This document shows positions 16,477 to 26,120 of a DNA stretch of 45,238 bases, in pieces. The notes beneath the pieces were generated by a model that was not told the DNA's origin, did no database searches, and saw only the letters and a list, made by a program, of their open reading frames with translations. A program made the translations under genes and the position numbers. The stretch's first letter is position 1. Every line of letters starts with the position of its first letter. This stretch comes from Thermodesulfovibrionales bacterium (GTDB lineage Bacteria > Nitrospirota > Thermodesulfovibrionia > Thermodesulfovibrionales > Dissulfurispiraceae): contig JAOAGP010000056.1 of NCBI GenBank assembly GCA_026415695.1, positions 1 through 45,238 on the forward strand. Reading direction: 5' to 3'.

Positions 16477-18597
16477 ATGGCACAAATAAATATGCAATCA
16501 AGGTTATCAGACAACGACAAGAGGCGACTCGTAGAGATAAGAGGGATTGTTGCCTTGCTATGTAGCATCTATCTGGGTTTGTCGGTCTTTACTTATGATA
16601 AATGGGATAAATCACTGTTTACTTTCAATAATGAGCCTGTCAAGAATTACGGTGGTGTTTTGGGTGCCTATATTTCTGATTTACTTTTTTTATGCATTGG
16701 GGTTTCATCCTATATGATACCGTTTCTTCTTGCTATATATGGCATTAGAAGGCTGATGTCTGCTGAAAGGAATTGGTTCTATCGTTTTGCAGTAGTTGGT
16801 CTCATCTTTTCAGTTTCAATCATATCGGAGTTACTTTCAAGATCCTCTTTTTTGAATGTTTCTCTTTCTGGTGGCGCTATTGGTAGTGCTATGGTCAATC
16901 TTACCCTAAATACGGTGTCAACCTCTGGTTCGTATATTATTGCAATTGGTTTGTTTATTGTATCGTTGTTGCTTTTAAGTCCAGTGTCTCCTTTTTTATT
17001 TTTAGCCAAAAAGATTTCTGACAACAAAGACAAGGACGATAAGATTGAAAGACCTTTGGATGTTAAACTACAGGTCTCAGAACCTAAAGAACAAGAGCAA
17101 GAACCACAACTAACACACTTAGAACATGAGGTTGAGATAGGAAGGTCAGAAAAAGAGGAGGAATTAGTAAGGATTTTAGACAATAGTTGTGAGGCTACTA
17201 AAGATGGCAGTTATGTGCTGCCTCCAATAGAATTGTTGGCCGAACCAGAGGAAAGAGACATAAACCTGAAGGTTGATATCAAGGGTTTTGTCACACACCT
17301 TGAGACCAAGTTAGCAGAATACGGCATCACTGGTAAGATTAAAAACGCTAATCCAGGTCCTGTTGTGACGATGTATGAATTTGAGCCGGCACCGGGGGTA
17401 AAGATTAGCAAGGTTGTGTCTTTGGCAGATGATATTGCACTGGCATCAATGGTGCAGAGCGTGAGGGTATATCCTATACCCGGTAGGGCAGCCATAGGGA
17501 TAGAGGTGCCAAATAAGGAAAGGGCTACTGTGTATCTAAGAGAGATTATAGCCTCTGATTCATTTCAAAAGAGTCTGTCAATACTTACCCTTGCATTAGG
17601 TAAGGACATTTCTGGAATGCCTGTAGTGACAGACCTATCAAGGATGCCTCATCTTCTCGTTGCTGGCACTACTGGTTCAGGCAAGAGTGTCTTTATGAAT
17701 ACCATGATTTTAAGTCTTCTCTACAAGGCAACTCCTGATAATGTCAAGATGCTTATGATAGACCCGAAATTCCTTGAACTATCACTTTACAGTGATATTC
17801 CGCATTTGATTGCACCAGTGATAACAAATCCAAAGGAGGCATCGGAGGCATTAAAAAGGATAGTGTTAGAGATGGAGAGGAGGTATAAGATACTTTCAGA
17901 GAAGGGTGCAAGGAGTATAGACACATTTAATAGGGTATGTGAGCCGGAGGAAAGGCTACCTTACATTGTCGTGTTTATTGATGAACTTGCCGATCTGATG
18001 TTTACAGCACCAAAAGAGGTTGAAAACTCAATAACAAGACTTGCTCAGATGGCACGGGCATCAGGGATCCATCTGATACTTGCAACACAAAGACCATCAG
18101 TGGATGTCATTACTGGTTTGATAAAGGCAAACTTCCCAGCACGGATATCGTTTCAGGTTACGACAAAGATTGACTCAAGGACTATCCTTGATACTCAAGG
18201 GGCAGAACAACTATTAGGTAAAGGGGATATGCTTTTTATGGTGCCGGGGGTTAAAATACGAAGGGTGCATGGAGCATTTGTTAGTGAGATGGAGGTAAAG
18301 GCAGTTACTGATTTTATAAAATCCCAGAGACTGCCTGATTATACAGCATTTCAGGAGATGTTTATCCCATCTCAAGAACAAGACGATGATACTGATACAT
18401 CACAAGAGGATGAATATTACAAAAAGGCAAAGGAATATGCCGAATCTGTTGGAGAGATATCAATATCAGGGATTCAACGGAGACTAAAGATTGGATATAA
18501 TAAGGCAGCAAATATAATGGAGATGTTTGAAAGAGATGGACTTGTCGGACCACCAAGAGGTGCAGGAAAACCAAGAGAGTATTTAGGGAGAAAGTGA
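16477..18597 (+). CDS. ftsK: DNA translocase FtsK/SpoIIIE
   Basis: 706 residues; a septal ATP-driven DNA pump that clears and resolves chromosomes at division. The N-terminal domain has four membrane helices (about 20-180). A short Lys/Glu-rich linker (about 180-250) replaces the long Pro/Gln linker of E. coli FtsK. The motor follows: alpha domain (VVTMYEFEPAPGVKISKV), Walker A AGTTGSGKS (about 400), Walker B YIVVFIDELADLM, and the FtsK signature with RASGIHLILATQRPSVDVIT. The last 65 residues form the winged-helix gamma domain (ISISGIQRRLKIGYNKAANI, then GPPRGAGKPREYL) that reads the chromosome-orientation sequences. The ATG at 16477 has no ribosome site and lies only 11 bases after a -10 box. 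Confidence 0.97.
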   Translation: MAQINMQSRLSDNDKRRLVEIRGIVALLCSIYLGLSVFTYDKWDKSLFTFNNEPVKNYGGVLGAYISDLLFLCIGVSSYMIPFLLAIYGIRRLMSAERNWFYRFAVVGLIFSVSIISELLSRSSFLNVSLSGGAIGSAMVNLTLNTVSTSGSYIIAIGLFIVSLLLLSPVSPFLFLAKKISDNKDKDDKIERPLDVKLQVSEPKEQEQEPQLTHLEHEVEIGRSEKEEELVRILDNSCEATKDGSYVLPPIELLAEPEERDINLKVDIKGFVTHLETKLAEYGITGKIKNANPGPVVTMYEFEPAPGVKISKVVSLADDIALASMVQSVRVYPIPGRAAIGIEVPNKERATVYLREIIASDSFQKSLSILTLALGKDISGMPVVTDLSRMPHLLVAGTTGSGKSVFMNTMILSLLYKATPDNVKMLMIDPKFLELSLYSDIPHLIAPVITNPKEASEALKRIVLEMERRYKILSEKGARSIDTFNRVCEPEERLPYIVVFIDELADLMFTAPKEVENSITRLAQMARASGIHLILATQRPSVDVITGLIKANFPARISFQVTTKIDSRTILDTQGAEQLLGKGDMLFMVPGVKIRRVHGAFVSEMEVKAVTDFIKSQRLPDYTAFQEMFIPSQEQDDDTDTSQEDEYYKKAKEYAESVGEISISGIQRRLKIGYNKAANIMEMFERDGLVGPPRGAGKPREYLGRK

Positions 18598-18598
18598 A

Positions 18599-19042
18599 AT
18601 GTTAGGACCTGAAAGCAAATCGGTTGTTAAGGCAAGAGAGATACTTGTATCAGTTGAGATGTTGTTGCATATACTTGCAGCAATTCTTTTACTGATTGGA
18701 TGTTTGATGATATTCTACTATGCCACTCTTAATCTTCTAACACCAAATCGTAGTGCAGTGTTTAATCTTATTAATGATGTGCTCCTTGCCCTGATAATTC
18801 TTGAATTGCTGTGGACAGTTATCAGGTTTCTAAAAAAACAGAAGTTTATCATTGCACCATTTCTGGCTATTGGTATTATTGCGGCAGTAAGAAGGATATT
18901 ACTCATAGAGGCACAGACATCCTTTATGGATCATGTCCCACATGACAAACTGATAGAACTTGCCTTAAGCACATTGATTATAATTACACTGATGGTTGCA
19001 TATTATCTTTCAGTGAAGGCACAAAAGATTGATGTAGAATAA
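18599..19042 (+). CDS. PsiE-like phosphate-starvation-inducible membrane protein
   Basis: 147 residues with four predicted membrane helices and little else. The helix 2-3 region (LLALIILELLWTVIRFLKKQ, then FLAIGIIAAVRRILL) matches the PsiE family (PF06146), whose hallmark is an ILEL helix followed by an AxxR-R-I-L turn. PsiE family members sit in the inner membrane; their role is unknown, and phosphate-starvation induction is known only in enterics. The ATG lies one base after the ftsK stop, so translation is coupled to ftsK. It belongs to an ftsK-psiE-yajQ-macro-domain run. Confidence 0.8.
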   Translation: MLGPESKSVVKAREILVSVEMLLHILAAILLLIGCLMIFYYATLNLLTPNRSAVFNLINDVLLALIILELLWTVIRFLKKQKFIIAPFLAIGIIAAVRRILLIEAQTSFMDHVPHDKLIELALSTLIIITLMVAYYLSVKAQKIDVE

Positions 19043-19061
19043 AATCATTTAGGAGGAAATT

Positions 19062-19562
19062 ATGGCAGTTGATGAGCATTCATTTGATATAGTTTGCAAG
19101 GTAGATTTGCAGGAGGTATTAAATGCTGTAAATCAGACTATGAAGGAGGTATCACAGAGGTTTGATTTCAAGGGCAGCAAGAGTTCTGTCGAACTTGACA
19201 AGGATAAGGCTCAACTCACACTCATATCAGATGACGATTCAAGGTTGAGGAGTCTCATTGACATCCTTCAAACAAAACTTGTAAAAAGGTCAGTGCCACT
19301 GAAGGCTTTGGGTTACGGTAAGGTTGAACAGGCATCTGGTAATACTGTAAGACAGATTATTTCACTTCAGCAGGGTATTCCTTTAGATAAGGCAAAGGAG
19401 ATTGTTAAGGATATCAAGGATACAAAGATAAAGGTTTCATCAGAGATACAGAAGGATCAGGTTAGGGTTAAAGGTAAAAAGATAGATGATCTACAGGCGG
19501 TGATATCTAAACTAAAGGAAAAAGACTACGGCATTCATCTTCAGTTTACAAATTATAGATGA
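19062..19562 (+). CDS. yajQ: YajQ family nucleotide-binding protein
   Basis: 166 residues, full family length. The start MAVDEHSFDIVCKVDLQEV and the segment RFDFKGSKSSVEL are characteristic, as is the C-terminal DYGIHLQFTNYR. The fold is two ferredoxin-like domains that bind nucleotides and, in Xanthomonas and Pseudomonas homologues, cyclic di-GMP. A strong AGGAGG lies 8 bases before the ATG. It is the third gene of the ftsK unit. The possible signalling partner in this window is the GGDEF protein at 10243-11499; that link is inference. Confidence 0.95.
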   Translation: MAVDEHSFDIVCKVDLQEVLNAVNQTMKEVSQRFDFKGSKSSVELDKDKAQLTLISDDDSRLRSLIDILQTKLVKRSVPLKALGYGKVEQASGNTVRQIISLQQGIPLDKAKEIVKDIKDTKIKVSSEIQKDQVRVKGKKIDDLQAVISKLKEKDYGIHLQFTNYR

Positions 19563-19592
19563 TAAAAACAAAGATGTAATAGGGAGGGTTTG

Positions 19593-20114
19593 ATGAAGGA
19601 AATACAGATTAACAACAAGACAATAAGGGTTACTAAAGGGGATATCACCGACAGGGATGTAGATGCAATCGTAAATGCCGCTAATTCGTATCTTCAACAT
19701 GGAGGTGGGGTTGCCCTTGCAATAGTGAAAAAAGGTGGAGATATCATCCAACAAGAGAGTGATAAGATAGGTTTTTGTCCTGTTGGTAGTGCGGTCATAA
19801 CATCAGGTGGTAAACTTAAGGCAAGGTTTGTCATACATACAGTCGGACCTAAAATGGGCGAGGGAGATGAGGAAAACAAATTAGCATCGGCAATCAAAAG
19901 TGTGTTAACATTGGCACACTCTAAAGGTTTAAACTCTATATCAGTGCCTGCAATAAGCACAGGCATATATGGATTTCCAAAAGACAGGTGCGCAAGGATA
20001 CTCATCAGAGAGACAAAACAGTTTTTTAATGAGAATCCAAACACAACGCTAAAATTAGTGGAGTTTTGTCTGTTTGATGATGAGACATACAGATATTTTG
20101 AAAAAGACCTATAA
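19593..20114 (+). CDS. macro-domain ADP-ribose hydrolase/binding protein
   Basis: 173 residues. It is a single macro domain of the O-acetyl-ADP-ribose deacetylase (MacroD/YmdB) group. The adenosine- and ribose-binding loop reads VDAIVNAANSYLQHGGGVAL (about 23-42), the hydrolase-type NAAN and HGGGVA motif. The second loop is VPAISTGIYGFP (about 123-134). It probably removes ADP-ribose from proteins or deacetylates O-acetyl-ADP-ribose in the cytoplasm. ATG 19593 is chosen over a TTG one codon earlier because AGGGAGGG at 19581-19588 is better spaced. It is the last gene of the ftsK-psiE-yajQ unit, and a short AT-rich hairpin follows. Confidence 0.92.
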   Translation: MKEIQINNKTIRVTKGDITDRDVDAIVNAANSYLQHGGGVALAIVKKGGDIIQQESDKIGFCPVGSAVITSGGKLKARFVIHTVGPKMGEGDEENKLASAIKSVLTLAHSKGLNSISVPAISTGIYGFPKDRCARILIRETKQFFNENPNTTLKLVEFCLFDDETYRYFEKDL

Positions 20115-20120
20115 GCACTA

Positions 20121-20138
20121 AAAAATCTTGAGATTTTT
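20121..20138 (+). terminator. AT-rich hairpin after the macro-domain gene
   Basis: AAAAATC and GATTTTT form a stem with a TTGA loop, ending in a run of five T. It is too AT-rich to be a strong terminator, but it lies 6 bases past the macro-domain stop in a 113-base gap before yajC. Confidence 0.35.
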
Positions 20139-20227
20139 AACCATAGACTGTTAGTATATCTACCTTGATTTGAACCTCAAAATCCCTTTTCCCTAAATAA
20201 AAAACTTTATAAATGGAGGTTACAAAG

Positions 20228-20581
20228 ATGACTGCAATGCTTTTAAATCTGGTTACGGATGCCTTTGCCATGGCACCTGCAAACTCTGGAGGTGGGCAAG
20301 GTGGTGCCTCACAACTAATAGCAAGTTTGTTGCCTTTGATATTGATATTTGTGGTCTTTTACTTTTTGCTTATCAGACCCCAACAAAAGAAGGCGAAAGA
20401 GCATCAAAATATGATTAATAACCTGAAAAAAGGTGATAAGGTAATCCTTGCTGGTGGTGAGTATGGTGTGGTTGAGAGTGTTGGGACAAATACCGTTACG
20501 GTCAAGATTGCCGAGAATGTGAAGGTAAAATACGGAAAGCCTTATATTTCTGCATTAAGACCACCTGCAGATGAGGATTAA
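20228..20581 (+). CDS. yajC: preprotein translocase subunit YajC
   Basis: 117 residues from the chosen start. A single membrane helix (about 30-50, LLPLILIFVVFYFLLIRPQ) ends in the family signature LIRPQQKKAKEHQ. A small cytoplasmic beta domain follows (LKKGDKVILAGGEYGVVESV), the conserved YajC core. It associates with SecDF and YidC to assist protein export. The first in-frame ATG (20213) overlaps the GGAGGT ribosome site (20215-20220), so the ATG at 20228, 7 bases later, is preferred. It is first of a long secDF-containing operon. Confidence 0.95.
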   Translation: MTAMLLNLVTDAFAMAPANSGGGQGGASQLIASLLPLILIFVVFYFLLIRPQQKKAKEHQNMINNLKKGDKVILAGGEYGVVESVGTNTVTVKIAENVKVKYGKPYISALRPPADED

Positions 20582-20622
20582 AACAAATGGTAAAAAGGAT
20601 CGGAGGTAATTACAGGTAATTC

Positions 20623-22245
20623 ATGAAAAAAGGGACTTTGTGGCGATTATGCCTAATTATAATAACTGTAGTTGTGTCAATAGTTTTCTTCCTTCCAAAT
20701 ACGCCTTTATTTCAATACATGCCAGAATTCTGGAAAAAGAACATGCCGAATAAGGGTTTGGTATTGGGTCTTGACCTTCAAGGTGGATTACACATTGTTT
20801 TTGAGGTAGAGGGAGATAAGGCTGTGGATATTGCTGTTGAAAGAATGGTGTCTACCATGAAGGCATCTTTGGAGAAGAAAAAGTTATCGGCTGATGTCAA
20901 AAAAGAGGGTAGAACCATTGTAGTATCACCAAACAAACCAGAGATTAAAAAGGAGATTGATAAGGACTACCCCATATTAGCACCTAAAGAACAAGGGGAC
21001 AGGATTGTTTATACCATTGTTGATAAGGAAGCCCAAAGGATTAAAGACACATCCACAGAACAGGTTCTTGAGATTATCCGCAATAGGATTGACCAATTTG
21101 GTGTTGCTGAACCAACAATCCACAGACAGGGTGAAAATGAGATAGTAGTGCAGTTGCCGGGTGTAAAAGACCCTAAAAGGGCTGTTGATGTTATAGGAAA
21201 GACTGCATTGCTTGAATTCAAGATAGTGGATGATGAGTCTCCATTAGCAGCGGAACTACCTGTGATTATATCATTAGGTGAGGAGGCTGCTTTGTTAAGC
21301 AAGTTTCAGGGCAAACTAAATGAAAATCAAGAGATACTCTTTCAAAGGGTAGTAAATAAGGAAACTGGTGTTGTTACAAAAAGACCATATCTCATGAAAA
21401 AAGAGACCCTTCTTACAGGTGATTTGCTTTCTGAAGCAAGGGTCAGCATTGATCAAAGATTTAATGAGCCTTATGTCTCACTTACCTTCAACACAGAAGG
21501 TGCAAGGATATTTGAGGAGATTACCGGAAAGAATGTCAAAAAGAGGCTTGCAATAATACTTGATGGCAATGTCTATTCAGCCCCAGTTATTCAAGAAAAG
21601 ATTGGTGGTGGTAATGCCCAGATAACAGGTCATTTTACATTGGAAGAGGCTAAAGACCTTGCAATTGTGTTAAGGGCTGGTTCATTACCCGCGCCAGTAA
21701 AGATACTGCAGAATGTAACAGTAGGTCCATCATTAGGCAGAGACTCCATTGAGGCAGGGAAATTGGCAGGGGTAATTGCAACGATACTTGTGGTGGTTTT
21801 TATGATTTTTTATTACAAGATGTCAGGTGTAATTGCTGATTTTGCATTACTTCTCAACATACTCCTTTTACTTGGAGCAATGGCTTCTCTAAATGCAACA
21901 CTTACACTGCCCGGTATCGCAGGTATCATACTGGCGATTGGTATGGCAGTTGATTCAAATGTGTTGATGTTTGAGAGGATGAGAGAGGAGGTTAGGGCAG
22001 GCAAATCGCCAAGGGCAGCAATAGAAGGTGGCTACAAAAAGGCATTTTGGACTATCTTTGATAGCCATGTGACTACCTTGATAACAGCGGCTGTGCTCTT
22101 TCAATTTGGCACCGGTCCAATAAAGGGATTTGCGGTTACATTGAGTTTGGGGGTTGCAATCAATCTCTTTACGGCACTGATTGGCACAAAAACGGTCTTT
22201 GACCTCATACACATCAAATGGGAAATGAAGAGGTTGAGCATATGA
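20623..22245 (+). CDS. secD: protein translocase subunit SecD
   Basis: 540 residues; uses the proton motive force to help pull exported proteins to the periplasmic side. A first membrane helix (about 7-23) is followed by motif D1 ([11 protein letters not shown], about 48-58), a large periplasmic region with the P1 fold, and five C-terminal membrane helices (about 380-535). The latter contain [20 protein letters not shown], the conserved D4 region with its proton-relay Asp. A GGAGGT and a nearer AGGT precede the ATG. It overlaps secF by 4 bases. Confidence 0.97.
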   Translation: MKKGTLWRLCLIIITVVVSIVFFLPNTPLFQYMPEFWKKNMPNKGLVLGLDLQGGLHIVFEVEGDKAVDIAVERMVSTMKASLEKKKLSADVKKEGRTIVVSPNKPEIKKEIDKDYPILAPKEQGDRIVYTIVDKEAQRIKDTSTEQVLEIIRNRIDQFGVAEPTIHRQGENEIVVQLPGVKDPKRAVDVIGKTALLEFKIVDDESPLAAELPVIISLGEEAALLSKFQGKLNENQEILFQRVVNKETGVVTKRPYLMKKETLLTGDLLSEARVSIDQRFNEPYVSLTFNTEGARIFEEITGKNVKKRLAIILDGNVYSAPVIQEKIGGGNAQITGHFTLEEAKDLAIVLRAGSLPAPVKILQNVTVGPSLGRDSIEAGKLAGVIATILVVVFMIFYYKMSGVIADFALLLNILLLLGAMASLNATLTLPGIAGIILAIGMAVDSNVLMFERMREEVRAGKSPRAAIEGGYKKAFWTIFDSHVTTLITAAVLFQFGTGPIKGFAVTLSLGVAINLFTALIGTKTVFDLIHIKWEMKRLSI

Positions 22246-23156
22246 TTGAACTAATCAAAAACACGAAAATAGACTTTATGTCATATAGAAAGATTGCCCT
22301 TATTGCCTCTGCAATACTTTCATTATTAGGTATAGTTGCCATAATACAGATTGGTCTTGGCAATGCAAATTTGGGCGTTGATTTTGCTGGTGGGACGGCA
22401 GTTCAGATAAAGTTTCATACTAATGTCCCGCTTCATGATGTGAGGGTGGCTCTTGAGAAGGCTGGACTCAAGGATTTTGACCTACAAGACCTTCCGACTG
22501 AAAACAAGGTTCTTATTAGGGTCAAGAAACAAGAGGAAAAGATTGGTGCATCTGCTGAGATAATTACAAATGTAATGAATCAGTCTTTTGCAGACAAGAA
22601 ACCAGTAATAGATTCAATTACGGAAATAGGGCCAAAGGTCGGGGCAAGGTTAAGGACTGATGCACTAATGGCAATTGCAGTGTCAATAGTATGTCTTTTG
22701 ATCTATGTAGGTTGGCGTTTTCAGTTTAAATTTGGTGTTGGGGCTACTATTGCCACTTTTCACGATGTCCTTGCTGTGCTCGGAATCTTCTATGTCTTAA
22801 ACAAGGAGATAAACCTAATACTCTTGACAGCACTTCTAACGATTGCTGGATATTCGTTGACTGATACAGTTGTTATCTTTGACAGAATAAGGGAAAACAT
22901 GAAAAAACTCATCAGAGAAAATATGGTGGGGATAATAAACATCAGTCTAAATGAGGTGCTTTCAAGGACTATCGTTACGACACTAACGGTCTTGTTATCT
23001 GCATTATCTCTTTTCTTTTTTGGTGGTGAGGTATTGCATGACTTCTCTTTTGCAATCATATTGGGTCTTATAATAGGGACCTACTCATCAATATTTGTAG
23101 CAAGCCCAATTGTTTTGATGATCTCAAAGGGCAATATCAAAAAGAAGACTAAATGA
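22242..23156 (+). CDS. secF: protein translocase subunit SecF
   Basis: 304 residues. Six membrane helices with a periplasmic domain after the first; the signatures [15 protein letters not shown] and [19 protein letters not shown] are diagnostic. It pairs with SecD in the export motor. I chose the ATG at 22242, which overlaps the secD stop as ATGA behind an AGAGG site; an in-frame ATG at 22218 would add eight residues inside secD. Its stop overlaps the recJ start by 4 bases. Confidence 0.97.
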   Translation: MIELIKNTKIDFMSYRKIALIASAILSLLGIVAIIQIGLGNANLGVDFAGGTAVQIKFHTNVPLHDVRVALEKAGLKDFDLQDLPTENKVLIRVKKQEEKIGASAEIITNVMNQSFADKKPVIDSITEIGPKVGARLRTDALMAIAVSIVCLLIYVGWRFQFKFGVGATIATFHDVLAVLGIFYVLNKEINLILLTALLTIAGYSLTDTVVIFDRIRENMKKLIRENMVGIINISLNEVLSRTIVTTLTVLLSALSLFFFGGEVLHDFSFAIILGLIIGTYSSIFVASPIVLMISKGNIKKKTK

Positions 23157-24880
23157 GGAAAAGGCAGACAAACCAGAGATGGTTAATCAACAAGACAAAT
23201 GATGACTTTTTAAATTATGTTAGTCGCATCTCTGGTCTGTCTGCAATATCTTCTCAGATACTTGTCAACAGGGGTATCAAGACACCCGAACAGATAAGGT
23301 ATTTTCTGAACAGGGATACCTTCTGTTTGTCCGATCCATTCCTAATAGATGGGATTTCAAAGGCTAATCAAAGGATAAAAAATGCCATTGTCAAAAATGA
23401 AAGAATACTCATCAGCGGAGACTATGATGCAGATGGTCTAACTGCTACAGCGATACTTTATGAAGGTTTGAGATATCTTAACGCCGATGTATATTACTTT
23501 ATACCCCACAGGATTAATGATGGATATGGATTTGGCTTGTCAGCAGTAAGGTATGCAAAACAGATTGGTGCATCACTTGTAATCACTGTTGATAGTGGTA
23601 TTACCTCTTTTGAAGCCCTGTCATATGCCAAGTCTCAAGGATTAGATGTCATCGTAACTGACCATCATGAGCCTTTTTGGGATGAGACTAATAAGAGTAT
23701 TGTCTTACCAGAGGCATATGCAATCATTAATCCAAAGATAATGTCCCAAAGCGAAGATTATTTCAACATAAAGGAACTATCAGGTGCTGGGGTGGCATTC
23801 AAACTTGTGCAATCCCTTATTGATGATAAGGACAAGTTGATGTCATTGCTTGATTTAGTTGCCATTGGGACATCTGCTGATGTGGTGTCGGTAATTGGTG
23901 AAAACAGGATGTTTCTTCAACATGGAATGAAGTTAATAAAGGAGGGGGGTAGAAAATCCATTGCTGTTTTAAAGGACATCTCTGGTATTAAAGACGGTGA
24001 TTTTAGAAGTTATCACCTAAATTTCATACTAAATCCAAGGATAAATGCACCGGGTAGGGTTGATGATCCTACAGATGTTGTAAGGATGTTGGTCTCTGAT
24101 TCTTTCAGTGAGGTTGAAAGGATTGCTCGTTGGACTCATGAGATGAATTATAAAAGACAGCAGATTGAGGAGATGGTCTTAAGAGAGGCGCTACAGCAAA
24201 TAGAGAATATGGAGGAGTTAGGTAATGCCATTGTAGTATCTGGTAAAAAATGGCATTTAGGGGTAGTAGGCATTGTTGCATCAAGGTTATCTGAAAACTA
24301 CTCACTACCTTCTTTTGTTTTTAGCGTTGAAGATGGTATTGCAAAGGGTTCTGCAAGGAGTTTTGACTCGTTTAATGTGCTTGAAGGTCTAAAGAGATGC
24401 TCTCACCTTCTTGATAGGTTTGGTGGACACAAGCAGGCAGCTGGTATTACTATGAAGGCTGATAGGATTGAGGACTTTAGGGCATTGATGAATGAGGTTG
24501 TATGTGAATTAAAGGATAAATCGGAGTTGCAAACTGTGTTGGTTGACTCACTTGTAGATCTTAAGGATATAAATACTGACCTTATTAGAGAGATATCCTT
24601 GTTTGAACCTTTTGGAAATGGGAATAAAGAACCGTTATTTGGTTCTAAACTCCTTGAAGTGCTTGACTACCGTATCGTTGGGAATAACCATTTAAGACTA
24701 AATGTAAGACAAAAGGGCAAGATTATAAATTGCATTGCCTTTGACATGGCCAGCGAGGCGGATAATTTAGCGGGCAGATTTATTGATGCCCTTTTTAGAC
24801 CAACATTAAACGAACAATACAACAATCAGATACAACTTCAGATAAGGGCTATCAGACCATCAACAGGAGGTGATACATGA
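23153..24880 (+). CDS. recJ: single-stranded-DNA-specific exonuclease RecJ
   Basis: 575 residues, normal length; degrades single-stranded DNA 5' to 3' in recombination and repair. The DHH phosphoesterase core is intact: SGDYDADGLTATAIL (about 88-102, metal ligands Asp90, 92, 94), VDSGITSFE (Asp147) and TDHHEP (170-173). The DHHA1 domain holds KWHLGVVGIVASRL and FGGHKQAAGITM, and a C-terminal OB-like domain follows. ATGA overlaps join it to secF before and panB after, so it is coupled within the operon; secDF-recJ order is frequent in bacteria. Confidence 0.96.
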   Translation: MRKRQTNQRWLINKTNDDFLNYVSRISGLSAISSQILVNRGIKTPEQIRYFLNRDTFCLSDPFLIDGISKANQRIKNAIVKNERILISGDYDADGLTATAILYEGLRYLNADVYYFIPHRINDGYGFGLSAVRYAKQIGASLVITVDSGITSFEALSYAKSQGLDVIVTDHHEPFWDETNKSIVLPEAYAIINPKIMSQSEDYFNIKELSGAGVAFKLVQSLIDDKDKLMSLLDLVAIGTSADVVSVIGENRMFLQHGMKLIKEGGRKSIAVLKDISGIKDGDFRSYHLNFILNPRINAPGRVDDPTDVVRMLVSDSFSEVERIARWTHEMNYKRQQIEEMVLREALQQIENMEELGNAIVVSGKKWHLGVVGIVASRLSENYSLPSFVFSVEDGIAKGSARSFDSFNVLEGLKRCSHLLDRFGGHKQAAGITMKADRIEDFRALMNEVVCELKDKSELQTVLVDSLVDLKDINTDLIREISLFEPFGNGNKEPLFGSKLLEVLDYRIVGNNHLRLNVRQKGKIINCIAFDMASEADNLAGRFIDALFRPTLNEQYNNQIQLQIRAIRPSTGGDT

Positions 24881-25677
24881 CAATGAGGGTATCTGCAGTT
24901 GATATCATACAGAAAAAGAAGTCTAAAGAGAAGATAACAGTGATCACAGCATATGACTATCCATTTGCAAAGATTGTTGAGGAATCTGGTATTGAAGTAA
25001 TACTTGTAGGGGATTCACTATCAATGGTTGTGCAGGGCAATGACAATACACTACCAGTTACAATGGATGAGATGATTTATCATGTTAAGATGGTTACAAG
25101 GGCAACTAAAAAGGCTATGGTTATTGGGGATATGCCATACATGTCTTACCAAGTAAGCGTTGAGCAGTGTCTGACAAATGCTGGACGGTATTTAAAAGAG
25201 GCAGGGGCAAATGCTATTAAACTTGAAGGTGGTAATGAGGTAGTTGATTTAGTCAAGGCTCTTGTCAAGGCTGAAATACCAGTTATGGCTCATATTGGAC
25301 TAACGCCGCAGGCAATACATAGGATGGGCGGATATAAAGTTCAAGGTAAAACGGAGGAGTCCGCTAATAAACTCTTTGATGATGCAAGAAGATTAGAAGA
25401 TGCTGGTGCATTTTGTATTGTCCTTGAGGCAATACCAAGTGATTTGGCTCATAAGATTACATCTTCACTTGAGATACCTACTATTGGCATTGGTGCAGGA
25501 CCACATTGCGATGGGCAGGTGTTGGTATTGCATGATGTTATTGGTCTCTTTGACAGGTTTGTGCCAAGGTTTGTTAAGACTTACACAAACATAAAAGAGC
25601 CTATTATCTCTGCATTAAAACAATACAAAAAAGAGGTAGAAGAGGGTTCCTTCCCGTCAGAGGAGCATTCATTTTAA
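24877..25677 (+). CDS. panB: 3-methyl-2-oxobutanoate hydroxymethyltransferase
   Basis: 266 residues; adds a hydroxymethyl group from methylene-tetrahydrofolate to 2-oxoisovalerate to make ketopantoate, the first committed step to pantothenate and CoA. Diagnostic motifs: TAYDYPFAKIVEESG, the metal-binding VGDSLSMVVQG and GDMPYMSYQ, KLEGG, and the C-terminal IGIGAGPHCDGQVLVLHDV. It is a cytoplasmic TIM barrel. No panC or panD is next to it. Its substrate is also the 2-oxoacid that IlvE interconverts with valine. The ATG overlaps the recJ stop. Confidence 0.97.
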   Translation: MTMRVSAVDIIQKKKSKEKITVITAYDYPFAKIVEESGIEVILVGDSLSMVVQGNDNTLPVTMDEMIYHVKMVTRATKKAMVIGDMPYMSYQVSVEQCLTNAGRYLKEAGANAIKLEGGNEVVDLVKALVKAEIPVMAHIGLTPQAIHRMGGYKVQGKTEESANKLFDDARRLEDAGAFCIVLEAIPSDLAHKITSSLEIPTIGIGAGPHCDGQVLVLHDVIGLFDRFVPRFVKTYTNIKEPIISALKQYKKEVEEGSFPSEEHSF

Positions 25678-25690
25678 TTAGGAGGCGATA

Positions 25691-26101
25691 ATGGGCGATT
25701 TTATTGAATGGGATGACGCTTTTTCAATTGGTATTACAGAGATTGATGATCAGCATAAGACTCTTATCGGTTATATCAATAGGCTTAAGTCAGCATTAGA
25801 CAACAAAGAAAATCATATTGAGACATTAAGAGGTGTGCTTGCTGGTTTGTTTAATTACACAGTATATCACTTCTTTGCAGAAGAGCAGATTATGGAGACT
25901 ACCCAATACCCAATGTATCCAAAACACAAAACCGAACACATGGAGTTTACCAATAGGGTGATAAATTATATAGAGATGTTTACGGATAATAAGATTGATA
26001 TTACAGAAGATGTATTGAACTTTTTGAAGCAATGGCTCTTGACCCACATTAAACATACGGACAAGGCATTGGGCAATTTTTTAATCAACAAAAAGCCTTA
26101 A
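25691..26101 (+). CDS. bacteriohemerythrin
   Basis: 136 residues forming a four-helix di-iron oxygen-binding protein. All ligands are visible: His22 in DQH, His60 and Glu64 in HFFAEE, His79 and His83 in KHKTEH, and His119 and Asp124 in HIKHTD. It binds O2 (and possibly NO) reversibly and could deliver or sense oxygen in a low-oxygen organism. No signal peptide and no fused signalling domain are present, so it is a stand-alone cytoplasmic form. A strong AGGAGG precedes the ATG, 13 bases after panB. The following gene, 19 bases on, encodes a receiver-like protein and may work with it. Confidence 0.95.
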   Translation: MGDFIEWDDAFSIGITEIDDQHKTLIGYINRLKSALDNKENHIETLRGVLAGLFNYTVYHFFAEEQIMETTQYPMYPKHKTEHMEFTNRVINYIEMFTDNKIDITEDVLNFLKQWLLTHIKHTDKALGNFLINKKP

Positions 26102-26120
26102 TATCGCGGAGGGGAATAAA

